Positions 1 to 13,821 of a stretch of DNA of 64,000 nt are shown in pieces. Position 1 is the stretch's first letter; every line of letters starts with the position of its first letter. Source of the stretch: Rhizoclosmatium globosum (lineage: Eukaryota; Chytridiomycota; Chytridiomycetes; Chytridiales; Chytriomycetaceae); assembly GCA_002104985.1 (NCBI GenBank), contig MCGO01000037.1, forward strand, positions 310,001 to 374,000. Direction: 5' to 3'. Both the position numbers and the translations under genes were made by a program. The notes beneath the pieces are model-generated. The model saw only the letters and a program-made list of their open reading frames with translations. It was not told the origin of the DNA and ran no database searches.

Positions 1-1067
1 GTTGCAGTAGTCGCATCTTGAATCCCACAAACCCACTACTTTCAGAACCCTGATTTTCGTGGATATAACGGAGTCTTGAATATTATTATCTCCGAATCCA
101 TCAGCTTCAAGACGGCGACGTTTCAAGCTCACGCGAGAATCTACATTTAGTTCTTTCTGTAAATTTCGAGAAGAAGTCGAATCTTGACGGAAGGATGCGA
201 TGGGAGAGTATGAATGGGCTGACTCATAGTCAATTGGCGCGGCAGATGATGGTTTGCGTTTCCGTGACTGCATGAACTGAACAAGAGAAGTTTCCTCACT
301 TGACGGCCTCATGGATAACGACGGTGAATAAAGTAAAGTGCGAGATGTGATTGATGATGATATCGAGAGTTGTTGTGAGATGGACGAAAGAAATGCGCCA
401 GCGACTCTGTCACTTCATGACTCGTCTCTGCAATATGCATCACTTCATCCAAATACAAGTTAATTTCTTGAACAAGTTGATGAGTAGTTGGAGGAGTATG
501 AAAGAATGATTTGACGCGGGAAAGAAACGAGGGTGGTTTGAGAAACTCTGGAAAGGGTGCTGTCTCAAGGACGTGCGCGTTCAAAGAATGGAATTCGCGG
601 AATTCAGAAGCTGAGTGCGCCGATATAGATTGGTTGCGGGCGTGCAAGAGGGTGACAAGGTTGAGAGTGGCGTGGACAGCTTTCATTTGAGGAAAGATTG
701 TGGTTCCCAATAATAAATGCCAACCGTCCTTTATTTCGAGGAATGGATGTTGCTAAAGACAGACGGGAGTTGTTTGATGGTTCGTACATCCAGGCATCCT
801 TATCCATTTCCTTGACGACTGTATGTATGTGAGTATGAAAGACAGATAAGCAATTTGAAGTACCTTTCCGCAACTGATCCATGACTTCGTTTGCCATTTC
901 TTCCTTCAGTGCTACGTTGCAGAGTATTAGTACAGCTACTTCACCAATCACCAGCACACGTAGGTACCCTTCTCCAGAGCAATAGAGCCAACACGTGCTT
1001 CCAACGACCGAGTATTACTAGGCAGGGCATCTGACTGGACAGCGAGCGGAGTGTGAGCCTGCATCAT
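1..1067 (-). CDS. Uncharacterised protein, 3' end beyond the window
   Basis: I do not recognise this protein. The first exon starts at the ATG at 1067 (MMQAHTPLAVQS...) and runs to about 966. An intron ending near 910 follows; it carries a clean TACTAATAC branch point before its CGTAG acceptor. A second intron lies at roughly 730-865. The main exon begins DGWHLLLGTTIFPQMK and is predicted largely helical. It continues into a Ser-rich stretch and a basic patch (SRKRKP near 260, KRRRLE near 110), both possible nuclear localisation signals, and is still open at base 1. Around 390 the frame changes; one extra T in a TTT run would join the helical part to the Ser-rich part. The gene is head to head with MIOS, 24 bases between start codons. 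Coding status is likely from the long frames on both sides of the joint; function is unknown. Confidence 0.55.
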
Positions 1068-1091
1068 TGACTTCTTTTGAAACAATAAAAG

Positions 1092-4000
1092 ATGCTCAAG
1101 TTCGCACCACCTTCAACATCGCAACAACAACCAAGCGAGACAGCATCCGGACTTGTTCTCGCGGCATCCGAGTCCTCGTCGACACTCAACAAGTGGACAT
1201 TCACATCGTCTTCGTCGCAGGGCATCCGCGTGACGCCCTTGGTTCTTCTTCCTGAGGCATCGCCCGTGAAAGCCCTTGCCTGGACTTACTTCAACTCAAA
1301 CTCAAACTTCGATTCTCCTTGTTTCGCATTCGGCGCTTCGACCGGCCGCGTTGCTTTTGCAAAGTACGAACACGATGCCCCACAAAAGGAGTCAACCTCA
1401 ACTTCATCGCACTCGCTCGGAAACGGCTCAATCACCGTCATCAACGAATACAACGATAAACCTGCCCGTCCGTGCTCCCTCCTCGCTTTCTCTCCGTCGT
1501 CGTCCCTGCTGCTCATTGGCCTCGGAAAGTACCGCGACTTGCCTACCTGTTATGTCTGGGACCCCGTCGCCGCTGCAACTCTCGCTAGCCTGGCTCCAAA
1601 TGAAGCGCTGTTGTCTGCTGCCTGGCTTTCGGGTTCAACAAACTCGTTCCTTGCGGGTATCACGTCCAGATGGGTCCGGATTTACGATTTGAGGCGAACC
1701 TCTACCGCAACTGCTGCAACAGAAGCTAATAATGCTGCCCAAGTTGTCATTGCTACAAGGTTCGTGCTGAATACGCGTAATAGACCGAGTGAATTCAGTT
1801 TTCTGGGAATGATGCTATTCAGTCATTATTGATTTTTTAATAATCCTATTAGTTTGTGAATGGTCTTGCAACTGATCCTTTCGATTCTCGTCGTTTGCTT
1901 CGTATGCTGAAGGACCTAACGGTGGAGTGGCTATTTGGGATATCCGAAAAACTGCTGTACCAGTTCTTTCGTTAGAAGCTGGTCTCAGTACAGGAATGCG
2001 TGGTGGTGTTGGGGGACTTGAATGGTGTCCGACGCGTCCGGGCTGTCTTGCCGCTTGTGGGAAAGATGCCAGCGGCACTGTTCTTGTTTGGGATCTACGT
2101 GAAGGCTATGATGGAGATGGAGTTGTTCCAGGTACGTTTCCGTCAGTCGAAACGGATGAATCATTGAGTGGAAATCTGTGCATGAATGTCCGCCGTCTAA
2201 TCCTTTTAATGTAGCAACACCCACCACAACTCCTGCAGTAATGGGATACACAATCGGCCAAGAATCCTCCTACTCAATACCAACACCTCCACCAGCCGTC
2301 TCATCATTCCAATCTGCTTCCGCATTTCCCACCACCGATCCATCCCAAACAACCCGAACAATCCCAATCCTAGTCCAAGAACGCCGCCTCAAAGCCGCAT
2401 CAACGTCTTCACTCTCCGCAGTCTCCATGGCGTGGGTCCCCTTCACCACTTCACCGTCCACAAAACAAAAGGTCGCAGCTGATGTGTTGGTGACAATGAA
2501 CCTCGAAGACGGGTCTCTCAAAAGCAATAGTCTCATGAACGTTCCTGTCGCGTCGTGGGGTGCGAATGCGGGTAGTGGTGCTGGACATGGATTGTTGCTG
2601 CGTTTGGGAGGGAATTGAAGTGGCGGGATGTTGGAGGCGGTGGGGACTGGGATGATGATATTGCCAGTGTTATCAAGAGACGGGCTGTGGATGGATATGC
2701 TTTAGATGTAAGACTTTTGTTTTTTTTCTTGCTTGTGCCTGTATTTATCGACTCTATGAGTAGACCAAAACCAACATTTCGTTGTTACAACGCAAAATAT
2801 ACGCGGAATCATCTCAAGACTTGATTGAAACCTGGTCTCTCCTGCGTGACGTAAATCCCAGTCGCGTAACTATCTAATGGATGGAAAAGACTACTCCTTA
2901 CTTGGGATTGCACAAATCGTCATGATGCCACAGTTCAAACAGCGGAATCAAGCAGCACCCCACAATATCAAATTACCCGTCAAAGTCATACCAACCATTA
3001 TCAGCTACTTTGATTCATATTCCAGTGAATTTAGGACAATGGGTTACGTATGTGTGGCGGTTGTTTGAGACGGACGCGAGTTTGGAGTTGAAGTTGCAAA
3101 GTTTTGAACAGAGAGGGAATTTCGAACAAGCTGCTGGGTTTGCTCTCTTCTATTCTTCGAGTTTGGAACGTGCGCTACGGGCGTTGAATGCATCAAAAGG
3201 TTCGCGTATTTGATTGCTGTCAAAGAATCCATACTTATTAAATTGCCAGATGATAAGTTAAGACTGGTAGCTGCCGCCTTGCTGGATACATGGCCGGAAC
3301 ACCTTCAGCACAATGGGCATCCCTCTGTCACACACTGAGCGCTGAATTGAAAGACCCATACCTCCGTCTTTATTCGCACTCATGGCAAGTAACGGAGACT
3401 GGAACCAAGTTCTCGAGCTTCCAAATGGGTTACAGTTACACGACAAATTGGAATAGCGCTTCGGTTCCTTCCTGACGCCGAACTTCGAAACTATCTTCGT
3501 GGATGTGCGCAGCAGCTTACTGATGAAGGGAATATTCGTGGTTTGTTGATTCTAGGTTTCATTACACCTGAGGGTGTGAATTTGTTGGAGCGATATGTTG
3601 ATGTTTTTGGAGACTTTCAAAGCGCAGCTTTGATAAGTCTTGCGGCAAGAAGTGGAGGGGCTGGGGTAGTTGAAGGCAAAGTGTCGAATTGGTTTGAAAA
3701 GTAAGTCTTTATCCATACATCTCAAAATTGAGGATTACTCAATTTGCAACCAGTTATCGAAATATTCTGGATCAATGGCAACTCTTCCATGAACGCGCTC
3801 TCCTTGACATCTCCAAATCGAAGCTATACCGCCTCGCTTCAACACCAGCAACATCCGCAACAAGGTCGTCTCACAACAACAGAGTTTTCAAAATGTACAC
3901 CAACAATACAAGCCCAAATCCACATACGATGTAACTTCTGTAACGGAAATATATCACAATCAGCTCTTGCTCAAGCCGCGTCCTCCGTCACACCCAAAAA

Positions 4001-4260
4001 ATCAGTCACTACAGCAGCAGCGGAACCGCACCAGCAACATCATGTCCACACTGCAAAAAAGCGCTACCACGATGCGCGCTTTGTCTAATGCACATGGGTG
4101 TTCCGTTGAAGGCACAACTGGCAGTGAGCTACAAGGGTTTGAGGGCTGGTTCACATGGTGTCAAACGTGTCGACATGGGGGACACGCGAAACATGTTCAG
4201 GAATGGTTTCGGGCTCATGATGGGTGTCCTGTTGCGGGATGTGATTGTTCGTGTTTATGA
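1092..4260 (+). CDS. MIOS: MIOS/Sea4 homolog, GATOR2 (SEACAT) WD40 and zinc-ribbon subunit
   Basis: This is the WD40 protein MIOS (yeast Sea4), a scaffold of the GATOR2/SEACAT complex that signals amino acid sufficiency to TORC1 at the lysosome or vacuole. The N-terminal exon (1092 to about 1760) has family landmarks: a GRVAFA blade strand, the LLLIGLGKYRDLP blade, and WVRIYDLR. The next exon gives FVNGLATDPFDSRR, then VAIWDIRK and VLVWDLRE. The middle (about 3000-3700) is an alpha-solenoid with the family-like stretch LLILGFITPEGVNLLERYVD. The C-terminus is diagnostic: WCQTCRHGGHAKHV...GCPVAGCDCSC, the zinc-binding end of MIOS. Several introns are present (for example about 1759-1854 and 2131-2214). 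Frame breaks near 1893 (TTT run) and 2850 (CCC run) each need one extra base. The stretch 2880-3040 could not be read in a single convincing frame. Confidence 0.88.
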
Positions 4261-5603
4261 TTTCATACTGAATTTAGTTGTTATTTGGCTGTGGAAGGGA
4301 GAATATGAATGTATATACATTTTTTGAACAATCAACAGTCGTGACCTGCTATCAGTACATATGTGTGCGTAAACGTGAATTTAATATGCAGGAAAACGAC
4401 ATTTATTACAGCAATAAGATAAAAGTATGAATCAAGTAAATTCCAATTTGACGACAGTTGATTCTTCAATTCAATTTTTTAAGTTAAACGCCACGTTAGG
4501 TTGTCATAAAACTGTAGGTAAATATCTAAATCATGAGCCTCAGTGCGATTATTGTATGTTGAGTTTATCGCAACGGAGTCTACGCGGTTTGCAATTGAAG
4601 GCAACCCTTATGATTTCATTTTTTCCACCCAAAGCATCAAACTCCTTCTACATCCCTATAACCTCGCTAATACTAATGCTTCCAGCGGCTGCATTTGTGT
4701 ATTATTCAAATTGTAGTTGAACACTCGCTATGCTTTCATAGGAGCCTACCTTTTGATCCTCTTCATGGTCCATGGATTTGGCCACCGTATTGCTCATGTT
4801 TGATATCTTATTTGAGTCTCATAATCTGCAGATAGTCTAGCCTACACCTGGAGCACAGAGGGAAGCTCAACCATCAGATTTCATGGTGTCAAGCGCATTT
4901 TATGACCTTATCCGTGATCAACTGTGTTACAGTCACTGCTGCATTTTTTGGAGTCACTTTGTTGCCAAGACGAAAGCGTCTATTGAATTTCAAGATGTAC
5001 AATATTGTTGGAGGGAAAAGTCCCGAATAGAATCTTCCTTGTTGGAATATGCATAACGAATGGAAACATAAAGATTTTACTCCTGCCTGCAAACTATGTA
5101 TCTATCGGATTCGTATAGTTGGTGTCATTATTTCTGCTACTTCCAAGTTGGATTATCATGGCTTGATTCAAAATACTCCAAACTACTATTGAAACCATCT
5201 CAAGTGGTATCACGATTCTCAATGACCAAGAATTATGATGTTTTTATCCCTTGGAGCCAACGTGGTACGTAAATCAAAATTGAAGTGAAAACAACCCACC
5301 ACCACAAAAACTTCAATTTATGTGAGTTTTTTGGCCTTCGAACCCCCTCCTCCCGTATCCTCCTCCCTCCTATACACGATTCGAAGTAAGACTCTATCGC
5401 AATTTCTGGGTTTGGCCGTCAGCGTTCTGACTGGACGTTTGTTACACTCTCCCAGTCTCATTCTTCTTTACCCCTTGTGGCTTCTCGACTTCAACAACAC
5501 AATACTGAACAAACTCTCTCATCTCTATTTAATAGATGAAACGAGCGTATCCATGTTTGTGCTTTGTGACGTCCTGGATATACCAGACTGACAGGTGCAC
5601 AGG
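4261..5603. other. Intergenic region without a recognisable gene
   Basis: About 1.3 kb between the MIOS stop and the PNUTS-like start. Open frames are short (under 100 codons), AT-rich and without recognisable motifs or splice-linked continuation. A pyrimidine-rich stretch with CCTCC repeats at about 5340-5370 and 5450-5480 precedes the downstream gene and may be its promoter or 5' leader. Confidence 0.5.
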
Positions 5604-6995
5604 ATGACCCAGTATGTTTCGAACCAGTCAACCAACCGTACAGATATCGCAAAACAGCAACTATCCACAACCATTCCCGAAGATATCAACTTTAAAGACC
5701 ACACTACAGTCGTCAAATACCTTCGTTTTTTGTCCACAGCGCAGTCGATCGCCGAGAAGAGACACCGCCTTAAAATGAGTATGGATGGAGTTTCCCTTGC
5801 ATTCTACGCCGCGTACGTATAAGTATGTCTTTGTGTACTGCGCTGATAATTTTTCGCAATATAGGTTCGCACAGGCAAAAGAATTCCGAGGACTACTTCT
5901 TTTGAAAAAATGGTTGCTGGAGGGGAGAGATAAGGCTGAATGGGCGATTCTCAGGGATGTGATGAGTTTGTTAGAAAAGCTCCCAATCAGCATTGAAGGT
6001 CTTGCAAGCACGAAACTCGGACGAGTAGTTGTGGGATTGGGGAAAATGGAGAACGCGGATGGTGTGTATTTCCATTATTACGAGATATAGAATAACCATT
6101 CTTTATTACTATAGATACCGTCAAAGAGATCTCCATCAAACTGACTAAAAAGTGGACCAGTGTGATTGCTGAACAAAATCCACCATCTACACCAGCGCTA
6201 GAAAAGAAACCAACTTCAGTAAACACTTGAAGAACAAAAATGCACCCGGAGAGAATGGGAAGACGACGTTATTGCAGAACAAAGAGCGAAAGCAGATATG
6301 CTGCTCGCCAAGACGAAGCCGCTTCGTTCTGCTACCGCAAAAAAATTACCAACCCACACAACTTTGGCATCGGTGGCTCAGTCAAAAATATTATCGTTTC
6401 CAAGCTATCGTAAAGCTGCCCCAGAACCTTGCCTCGACGAAAAAGAGACTACGCCTCAGCCGCTAGCAACAGTAGTCTTGAATGAACTGGTATTAAGTCG
6501 AGTTTATTGGCCACTATTTTGCCTGACATTGATCCACTTTGTCCACGGAAGAAACGGAAGGCTGTTGTATTTGCAACTGATTTGGTTAAAACACGTTACT
6601 TTTGCATGGCCGATGATTTCATAGTGGCGGGTGATCCACGTCTGACAAACAAGAAAGCAAGAGATTGTTCATATGCGTTTGGTAAAGGACAGAAGCTTGA
6701 ATTCGGTAACGACGGAGGTTCAAGTGTTGGAGAAGTGAAGGGTGCCAGATCAGAGCAATCAGCTCTTATTCAAGACACAAAATCTGTCAAAGACGAAAAG
6801 ACTGTGACTCAAGGACAAAAGCGAGAGAATATTGAAATGGGTAGAGTTCGATGCCACCAGTGGGAAGAATTCGGATGTACAAGAGGTTCAAAATGCATGT
6901 ATAAGCATATAGCTGGTTTTGGACGACATGCTCCTCTATGCAAGTTTCATAAATCATGCACGCTTGCAAGATGTCAGTTCACTCACTCAAAATGA
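5604..6995 (+). CDS. PNUTS/PPP1R10-like protein: TFIIS N-terminal domain, PP1-docking motif, CCCH zinc fingers
   Basis: Domain order matches PNUTS (PPP1R10; Ppn1 in fission yeast), a nuclear regulatory subunit of protein phosphatase 1 acting in transcription termination and 3' end processing. Exons 1-3 encode a TFIIS N-terminal (LW) fold, with LLEKLPISIEGLASTKLGRVV followed after an intron by VKEISIKLTKKWTSVI. A linker follows, then a basic RVxF-type PP1-binding motif RKKRKAVVF at about 6548-6574, followed by KTRYFCMADD, which resembles the segment after the PNUTS docking motif. The C-terminus carries two CCCH fingers, CX7CX5CX3H and CX5CX4CX3H (6850-6990), ending six residues or fewer from the stop. 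Introns are near 5815-5864 and 6061-6114. Frame breaks near 6215 and 6488 each need one additional base, probably A. Start chosen at the first ATG of the helical N-terminal exon. PP1 regulation is inferred from the motif. Confidence 0.75.
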
Positions 6996-7327
6996 ATTAA
7001 GCAGGTTTATTTAAATTATCAAAATCCCATTTTTTCTTTGACGCTCTTGAACTGTGAAAAAAATAAAAAGATTTACTGCCGGCGTATTATCTTTGCTTTC
7101 CCTGTGTAGGGCAGGACCAAGTGTGCCATTCACTTTCCCACCGACCAGCCGCAAGTAATAGCGCCGACGAAACAATTCATAGAGAAAAACCTCAATCTAT
7201 CATGCTAAATGATTGCGCATAACAGATACGTCCACAGTTGTGTATGTGTAGTTTGGGGAGATTGGTGAAAGACGAAATGGCGGTGGTACACAACTGAGAA
7301 GTGAGGCCTACCAACGTATGAGAAAGC

Positions 7328-7690
7328 TCAAGTGAGCCGTCAACAATTGGCGAAACAAGACAAAGAAGGTCCACCCCACTCTTTCGAGATGGAGAAGCCA
7401 AAGACGTCGCAACATCAGTGGTAGGACTCGCGCCAATGTAGTCACAGTTCAAATGAACCATCACAAATAGCGGAACAGGTAAGGTCAAAAAAGAAAAGGA
7501 AGTGGCCCATAAACGAATGGGTAACAGTGAAAAGAAAGAAGGATCCTTCCACAAAGCAAAAGTAAACACCAAATGCAGAAGTGGGAGGAAAACTAAGGAA
7601 TCATAAACGGTCATGTTAATTCGACCACAGGGACACCGCGTTTTCAGGTGAAGGGACCATCAACAAAAGCGAAACAGAGAGAAACAGAAG
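7328..7690. repeat. Three diverged copies of a short repeat unit
   Basis: Units begin with TCAAGTGAGCCGTCAACAA at 7328, TCAAATGAACCATCACAAA at 7449 and TCAGGTGAAGGGACCATCAA at 7644. Each is followed by a GCGAAAC- or GCGGAAC-like stretch and a purine-rich tail. Spacing is irregular (121 and 195 bases). The units are too short and diverged to assign to a known element. Confidence 0.45.
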
Positions 7691-8529
7691 GAAAAAGTAG
7701 AGAACAGAAACAAAACAGAGAGATAAGAAGAAATAGAAGGAATAGCGAGACGGTCAAGAGAACTGGAAGCTGTCAAATATGGAGACCACATCATGACTGG
7801 TGTCGAAAAGACTGGAGACCAAATATTAACAAACTAAAACTTCTGCATTGTATTAAAGTAAGTAGAGGATACCTAGATAGCTTAACGAAGACACCCTGAA
7901 CCATATATGATGCCGTACTTTGTGAGCACTGAGCAGAATTGTCAGCCCTGCGTTGTTGAGGAGGGCAGTGTTAGCTCCAGTCACACGTATAGTAAGAAGA
8001 GAATATACTTACAAGCAAACATCCAGAGAGGCCCACTGTCAGAGAAGCGAAGCGCTGATGGTTTCGTGGGACTCCACAACCAGAAATAAAGCTGTCAGAA
8101 AATATTAGACGCGTCAAATCATCAGACCATATACCTCTTCACTTAGTCCTTGTCTTAGCTAGCTTATACAAGTGGAGGGAGGGTGCGTTGGATCGACTGC
8201 TGTTTGGGCCATCGTTTTTCTTCTCCAGTTCTTTGTTGAAAATGGATAGAACGAGAAATAAATTCAGGTAACATTGAACTTTTGCTGACTTTGCATAATT
8301 ATAAAATATTATGAATCAGTAGCACCTGGGAAAAGGTGACCCCTGGAATCTTAAGACTTCATAATTATTAAAAGTGAAATCAAAAATCAAATCAGATATC
8401 AAATTCAAATGTATTTACTCAAAGATTCATTCCCTTTCAGTCTACTGACAGATTGTTGGCCCGGATGGAAGAATTTGATGATTCTTACAACTGAAATACC
8501 ACTCACTGAAGGTAATCACGCACAAACTG

Positions 8530-9125
8530 GATGGGGTGGAAGTTGGTACTCGAGTGAAGTTGCCCAGAATGTGCTCTGGCCGACGGGAATGCGTTTAAAA
8601 CGCATTGGGCTCGCTTTCACGTAATAACTCTTAATTCACGATTTTATTCATCGTAACCTCATCAATTCCAGCCACTCCTGCCTCGTCCTCAACTTCAGCA
8701 ACCTCAGCCACCCCTCCCAGTCCAGCCAAAGCGATCTATCCCAGGCCAACCCCAGTTGCAGCGTCATTTGCCGCGACTTCTTCCTAAACCCGCATCACAA
8801 GCACCGCTAGAACTCCTTCAACCTCATTCTCTCATGCCCACTGACTTCAGCAAGCGCCTTGTTGAGACAGTAAATTTTCTTCCTGCCATTGAGGCACAAG
8901 AAATTGTGGCTGTCCCAGGGCTCAATACAGTGCGAGCGGCGTAAGGTTACGGAATACGTTATGCAAACCTCAACTGCTTTATTTACAGCATCAACGGATT
9001 CTTTGAGGCGAATCTTGGATGGAGGAACAGTTGGGATTCGTGTTCAGTGCTCAGAATATGCCATCACTTCCGCGAGAACCGACGGCGATGTGTTCAAATC
9101 GCATTGGACTCGCTTTCACGTTATA
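8530..9125 (+). repeat. Diverged duplication of a coding-like segment
   Basis: Two segments of roughly 100 bases, about 490 bases apart, align at the DNA level from GGATGG...GTTGG through TCAGAAT/CCAGAAT to CATTGG(A/G)CTCGCTTTCACGT. Translated, copy 1 gives LDGVEVGTRV then PECALADGNAFKTHWARFHVI. Copy 2 gives LDGGTVGIRV then CSEYA...TDGDVFKSHWTRFHVI. Several differences are synonymous (TTT/TTC, GTA/GTT), so the ancestor was probably coding. Copy 1 changes frame in the middle. A Ser/Thr/Pro-rich frame at about 8671-8793 could be a following exon. This is either a decayed tandem gene pair or a small undescribed gene family. Confidence 0.45.
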
Positions 9126-9339
9126 AATCTGTATTACTGCTTTGTTCGTTACACATAATATGGTAACCTTATTGAGTCCCGCCCTTATCAATAGGAGGAA
9201 ATCAATTCTTCTGCGTTAGGTACCTGGTATGCTTGAGTTCTTTTTCTTCTATTCGCATTCGCAGATCAACATTCCCAAAAGGAAAGAAAAATTAAATAAT
9301 TTAGGTAACCATCAGGGATATCGTTCTGTTTCCAAGCAT

Positions 9340-10614
<1,275 letters not shown>

Positions 10615-10647
10615 GGGCTTCAAACAAAAGTTTCTATTTATCCAAAC

Positions 10648-11995
<1,348 letters not shown>

Positions 11996-12257
11996 TTGAT
12001 GTTTTTGGTGGATTGAAAAAAGGCGAATGGATAAAGTACATCCAACTTTGTACCAATAACATTTGCAGTAAGGTTATTTTCTTCTTGAATAGTATTCATT
12101 TATTATGTGGACGAAGATAGTGCCCATCTTTGTACGAAAATAACTTTCAACTGGCTAACGCGTTTACTAAGTGTTCTATCCTTTGTGTTCCAGGAACATT
12201 AAAAACATCTTACATGCAGAATTCTCCAATATTTCTTTTTCGTAAATCTTGAATTTC

Positions 12258-13623
12258 ATGGGCCAGGACACCGCCTCAGATTTCTATGGCGCCGCAACAA
12301 ACATTGGCAAGCGCGAGACGCAGCAAGACGAGTTCTTGATTGTAGAAGACTTGTTTGAGGGAACACCGAGGACGACGTTGTTTGGCGTGTTTGATGGACA
12401 TGGTGCGTTCCTCCACCGAACACCCACTCTTCTTTAAACCTCCCTCTCTCTCCTTCTCTCTCAAACAAACAAAACCAAATCACATCCAATTAAAACTTTC
12501 TCAAAAACAGGATCCGAGGGCCACCGCGTCTCGGCCTTCGTAAAGAAAGTGTTCCCACTTGTCCTCCTCGAACGACGCGCGGCTCTCATTGGCCGCTCCG
12601 CAGACGCCGAAGCTGCCCTCAAAGACGCCTTTGCAACTGTCCACGCCCGCCTCAAAGAAAACGAAGCTATCGACTCGTACATGTCGGGTTCAACTGCTGC
12701 CCTCCTCCTCTTCTTTGAGGAGGAACGCCGTGTCCTTATTGCGAATGTTGGGGACTCGAGGATTATGATGGGAAGGAGGGAGGGCGAGGATGTCGTGCCG
12801 ATGCAAGTGTCTACGTACGTTTGTTGCTTTGAAGTTTGTCGTGTGTCCTCGTCACCAACTAATAACTCTTGGTGACTCGTACAGGGATCATACCTGTCAA
12901 ATCGAAGAAGAATATGAGCGCGTAAAGAATGCGGGTGGGCGGATAGATCAGATGCAGACGGAAAGTGGGAGGGACGGCCCCTTACGAATCTATAAAGGCT
13001 CGTTACCGTATCCTGGGTATGTCTCCTAGAGTTAAAACGGATAAGAATATACGAAGGGGTGCATGAATAATGTCTAGTTGGGTTATGAGGGAATATTCTG
13101 TTCCATCCAATACGTGCATCTCTGTTATGTCTATTCTGGAGCCACAGTTACCATTATTGGATTAGCATTAGATCCATGTAGTGGAAAATGATAAGCCTGC
13201 AGAACGGAACTCCTGAAAACAAAGTATTGATGTGCAGTGAAGTGGAGGAGTATTTGGCTTTGGTCTCACCATCACTCATCCGTAAATCCTACTACAAACT
13301 CTTCAAACACTCTTCTTCTATAAACTAACGCTCCATCTAGGCTCGTCGTGACAAGATCCATCGGCGACACATGCGCTGAAAAACTTGGAGTCCTCACAGA
13401 ACCTGAAGTCATTGACAGAGATCTCTCTAAAAAAGATATTTTCTTTGTTCTTGGATCTGATGGACTCTGGGACGGCCTTGATATGGAAGAAGTTGTGCGA
13501 CTTGCTGTGAAATATGAACACCCGCAAAAAGCGAGTGAGATTCTCGTGAAACGCGCGTTAAAGAGTCTGGATGCGAAATGCATTGATGATAATGTTACGT
13601 GTGTTGTTGTTCATACTGGATGA
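12258..13623 (+). CDS. PP2C-family (PPM) Ser/Thr protein phosphatase
   Basis: Metal-dependent Ser/Thr phosphatase of the PP2C fold. Motifs in order: GKRETQQDEF (motif 1), VFDGHG with metal-binding Asp and Gly, SGSTAALLL, IANVGDSRIMM, VTRSIGD, EVIDRDLSKKDIFFVLGSDGLWD (DGLWD metal site), and a C-terminal DDNVTCVVVH. The ATG at 12258 is chosen because it begins MGQDTASDF; glycine at position 2 makes N-myristoylation possible, though the context is not ideal. Introns are at about 12403-12510, 12815-12883 and a longer one about 13018-13341. The protein is close to a minimal catalytic domain of roughly 280 residues with no added regulatory region. Substrate and pathway cannot be assigned. Confidence 0.9.
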
Positions 13624-13821
13624 AACTTGGGAGTGGGATGATGGATGCACACCTGTGACATACAACGCTTTAGTCTCGATTGTTTTAGAGGACATGGGAT
13701 ACCATTAAACTTATTATAGCTGTATATGAAGGGAAGCAAATATTATAGTGTCCTTTCGTTATGGCAGAGTTTCAAAAAGTATGGTATGCGTTTATTTCGA
13801 CGCTTCAGAAAACTCTCCACT

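Larger units (their letters stand above)
6996..9339. other. Gene-poor region with degenerate repeats
   Basis: About 2.3 kb between the PNUTS-like gene and the first ECT gene. The left half has purine-rich low-complexity sequence and three diverged copies of a short unit at 7328, 7449 and 7644. The right half has a duplicated, coding-like segment (about 8530-8626 and 9017-9125), described separately. The longest open frame, on the minus strand at 7192-7614, is hydrophobic but overlaps the repeat units and has no homology I recognise, so I do not call it a gene. Confidence 0.5.

Noticed and set aside
4427..5591. Several short open frames between MIOS and the PNUTS-like gene
   Set aside because: All are under 100 codons, AT-rich and lack motifs; likely chance.
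7192..7614. Hydrophobic 140-codon minus-strand open frame
   Set aside because: It overlaps diverged repeat units, has no splice-linked neighbours and no family resemblance.
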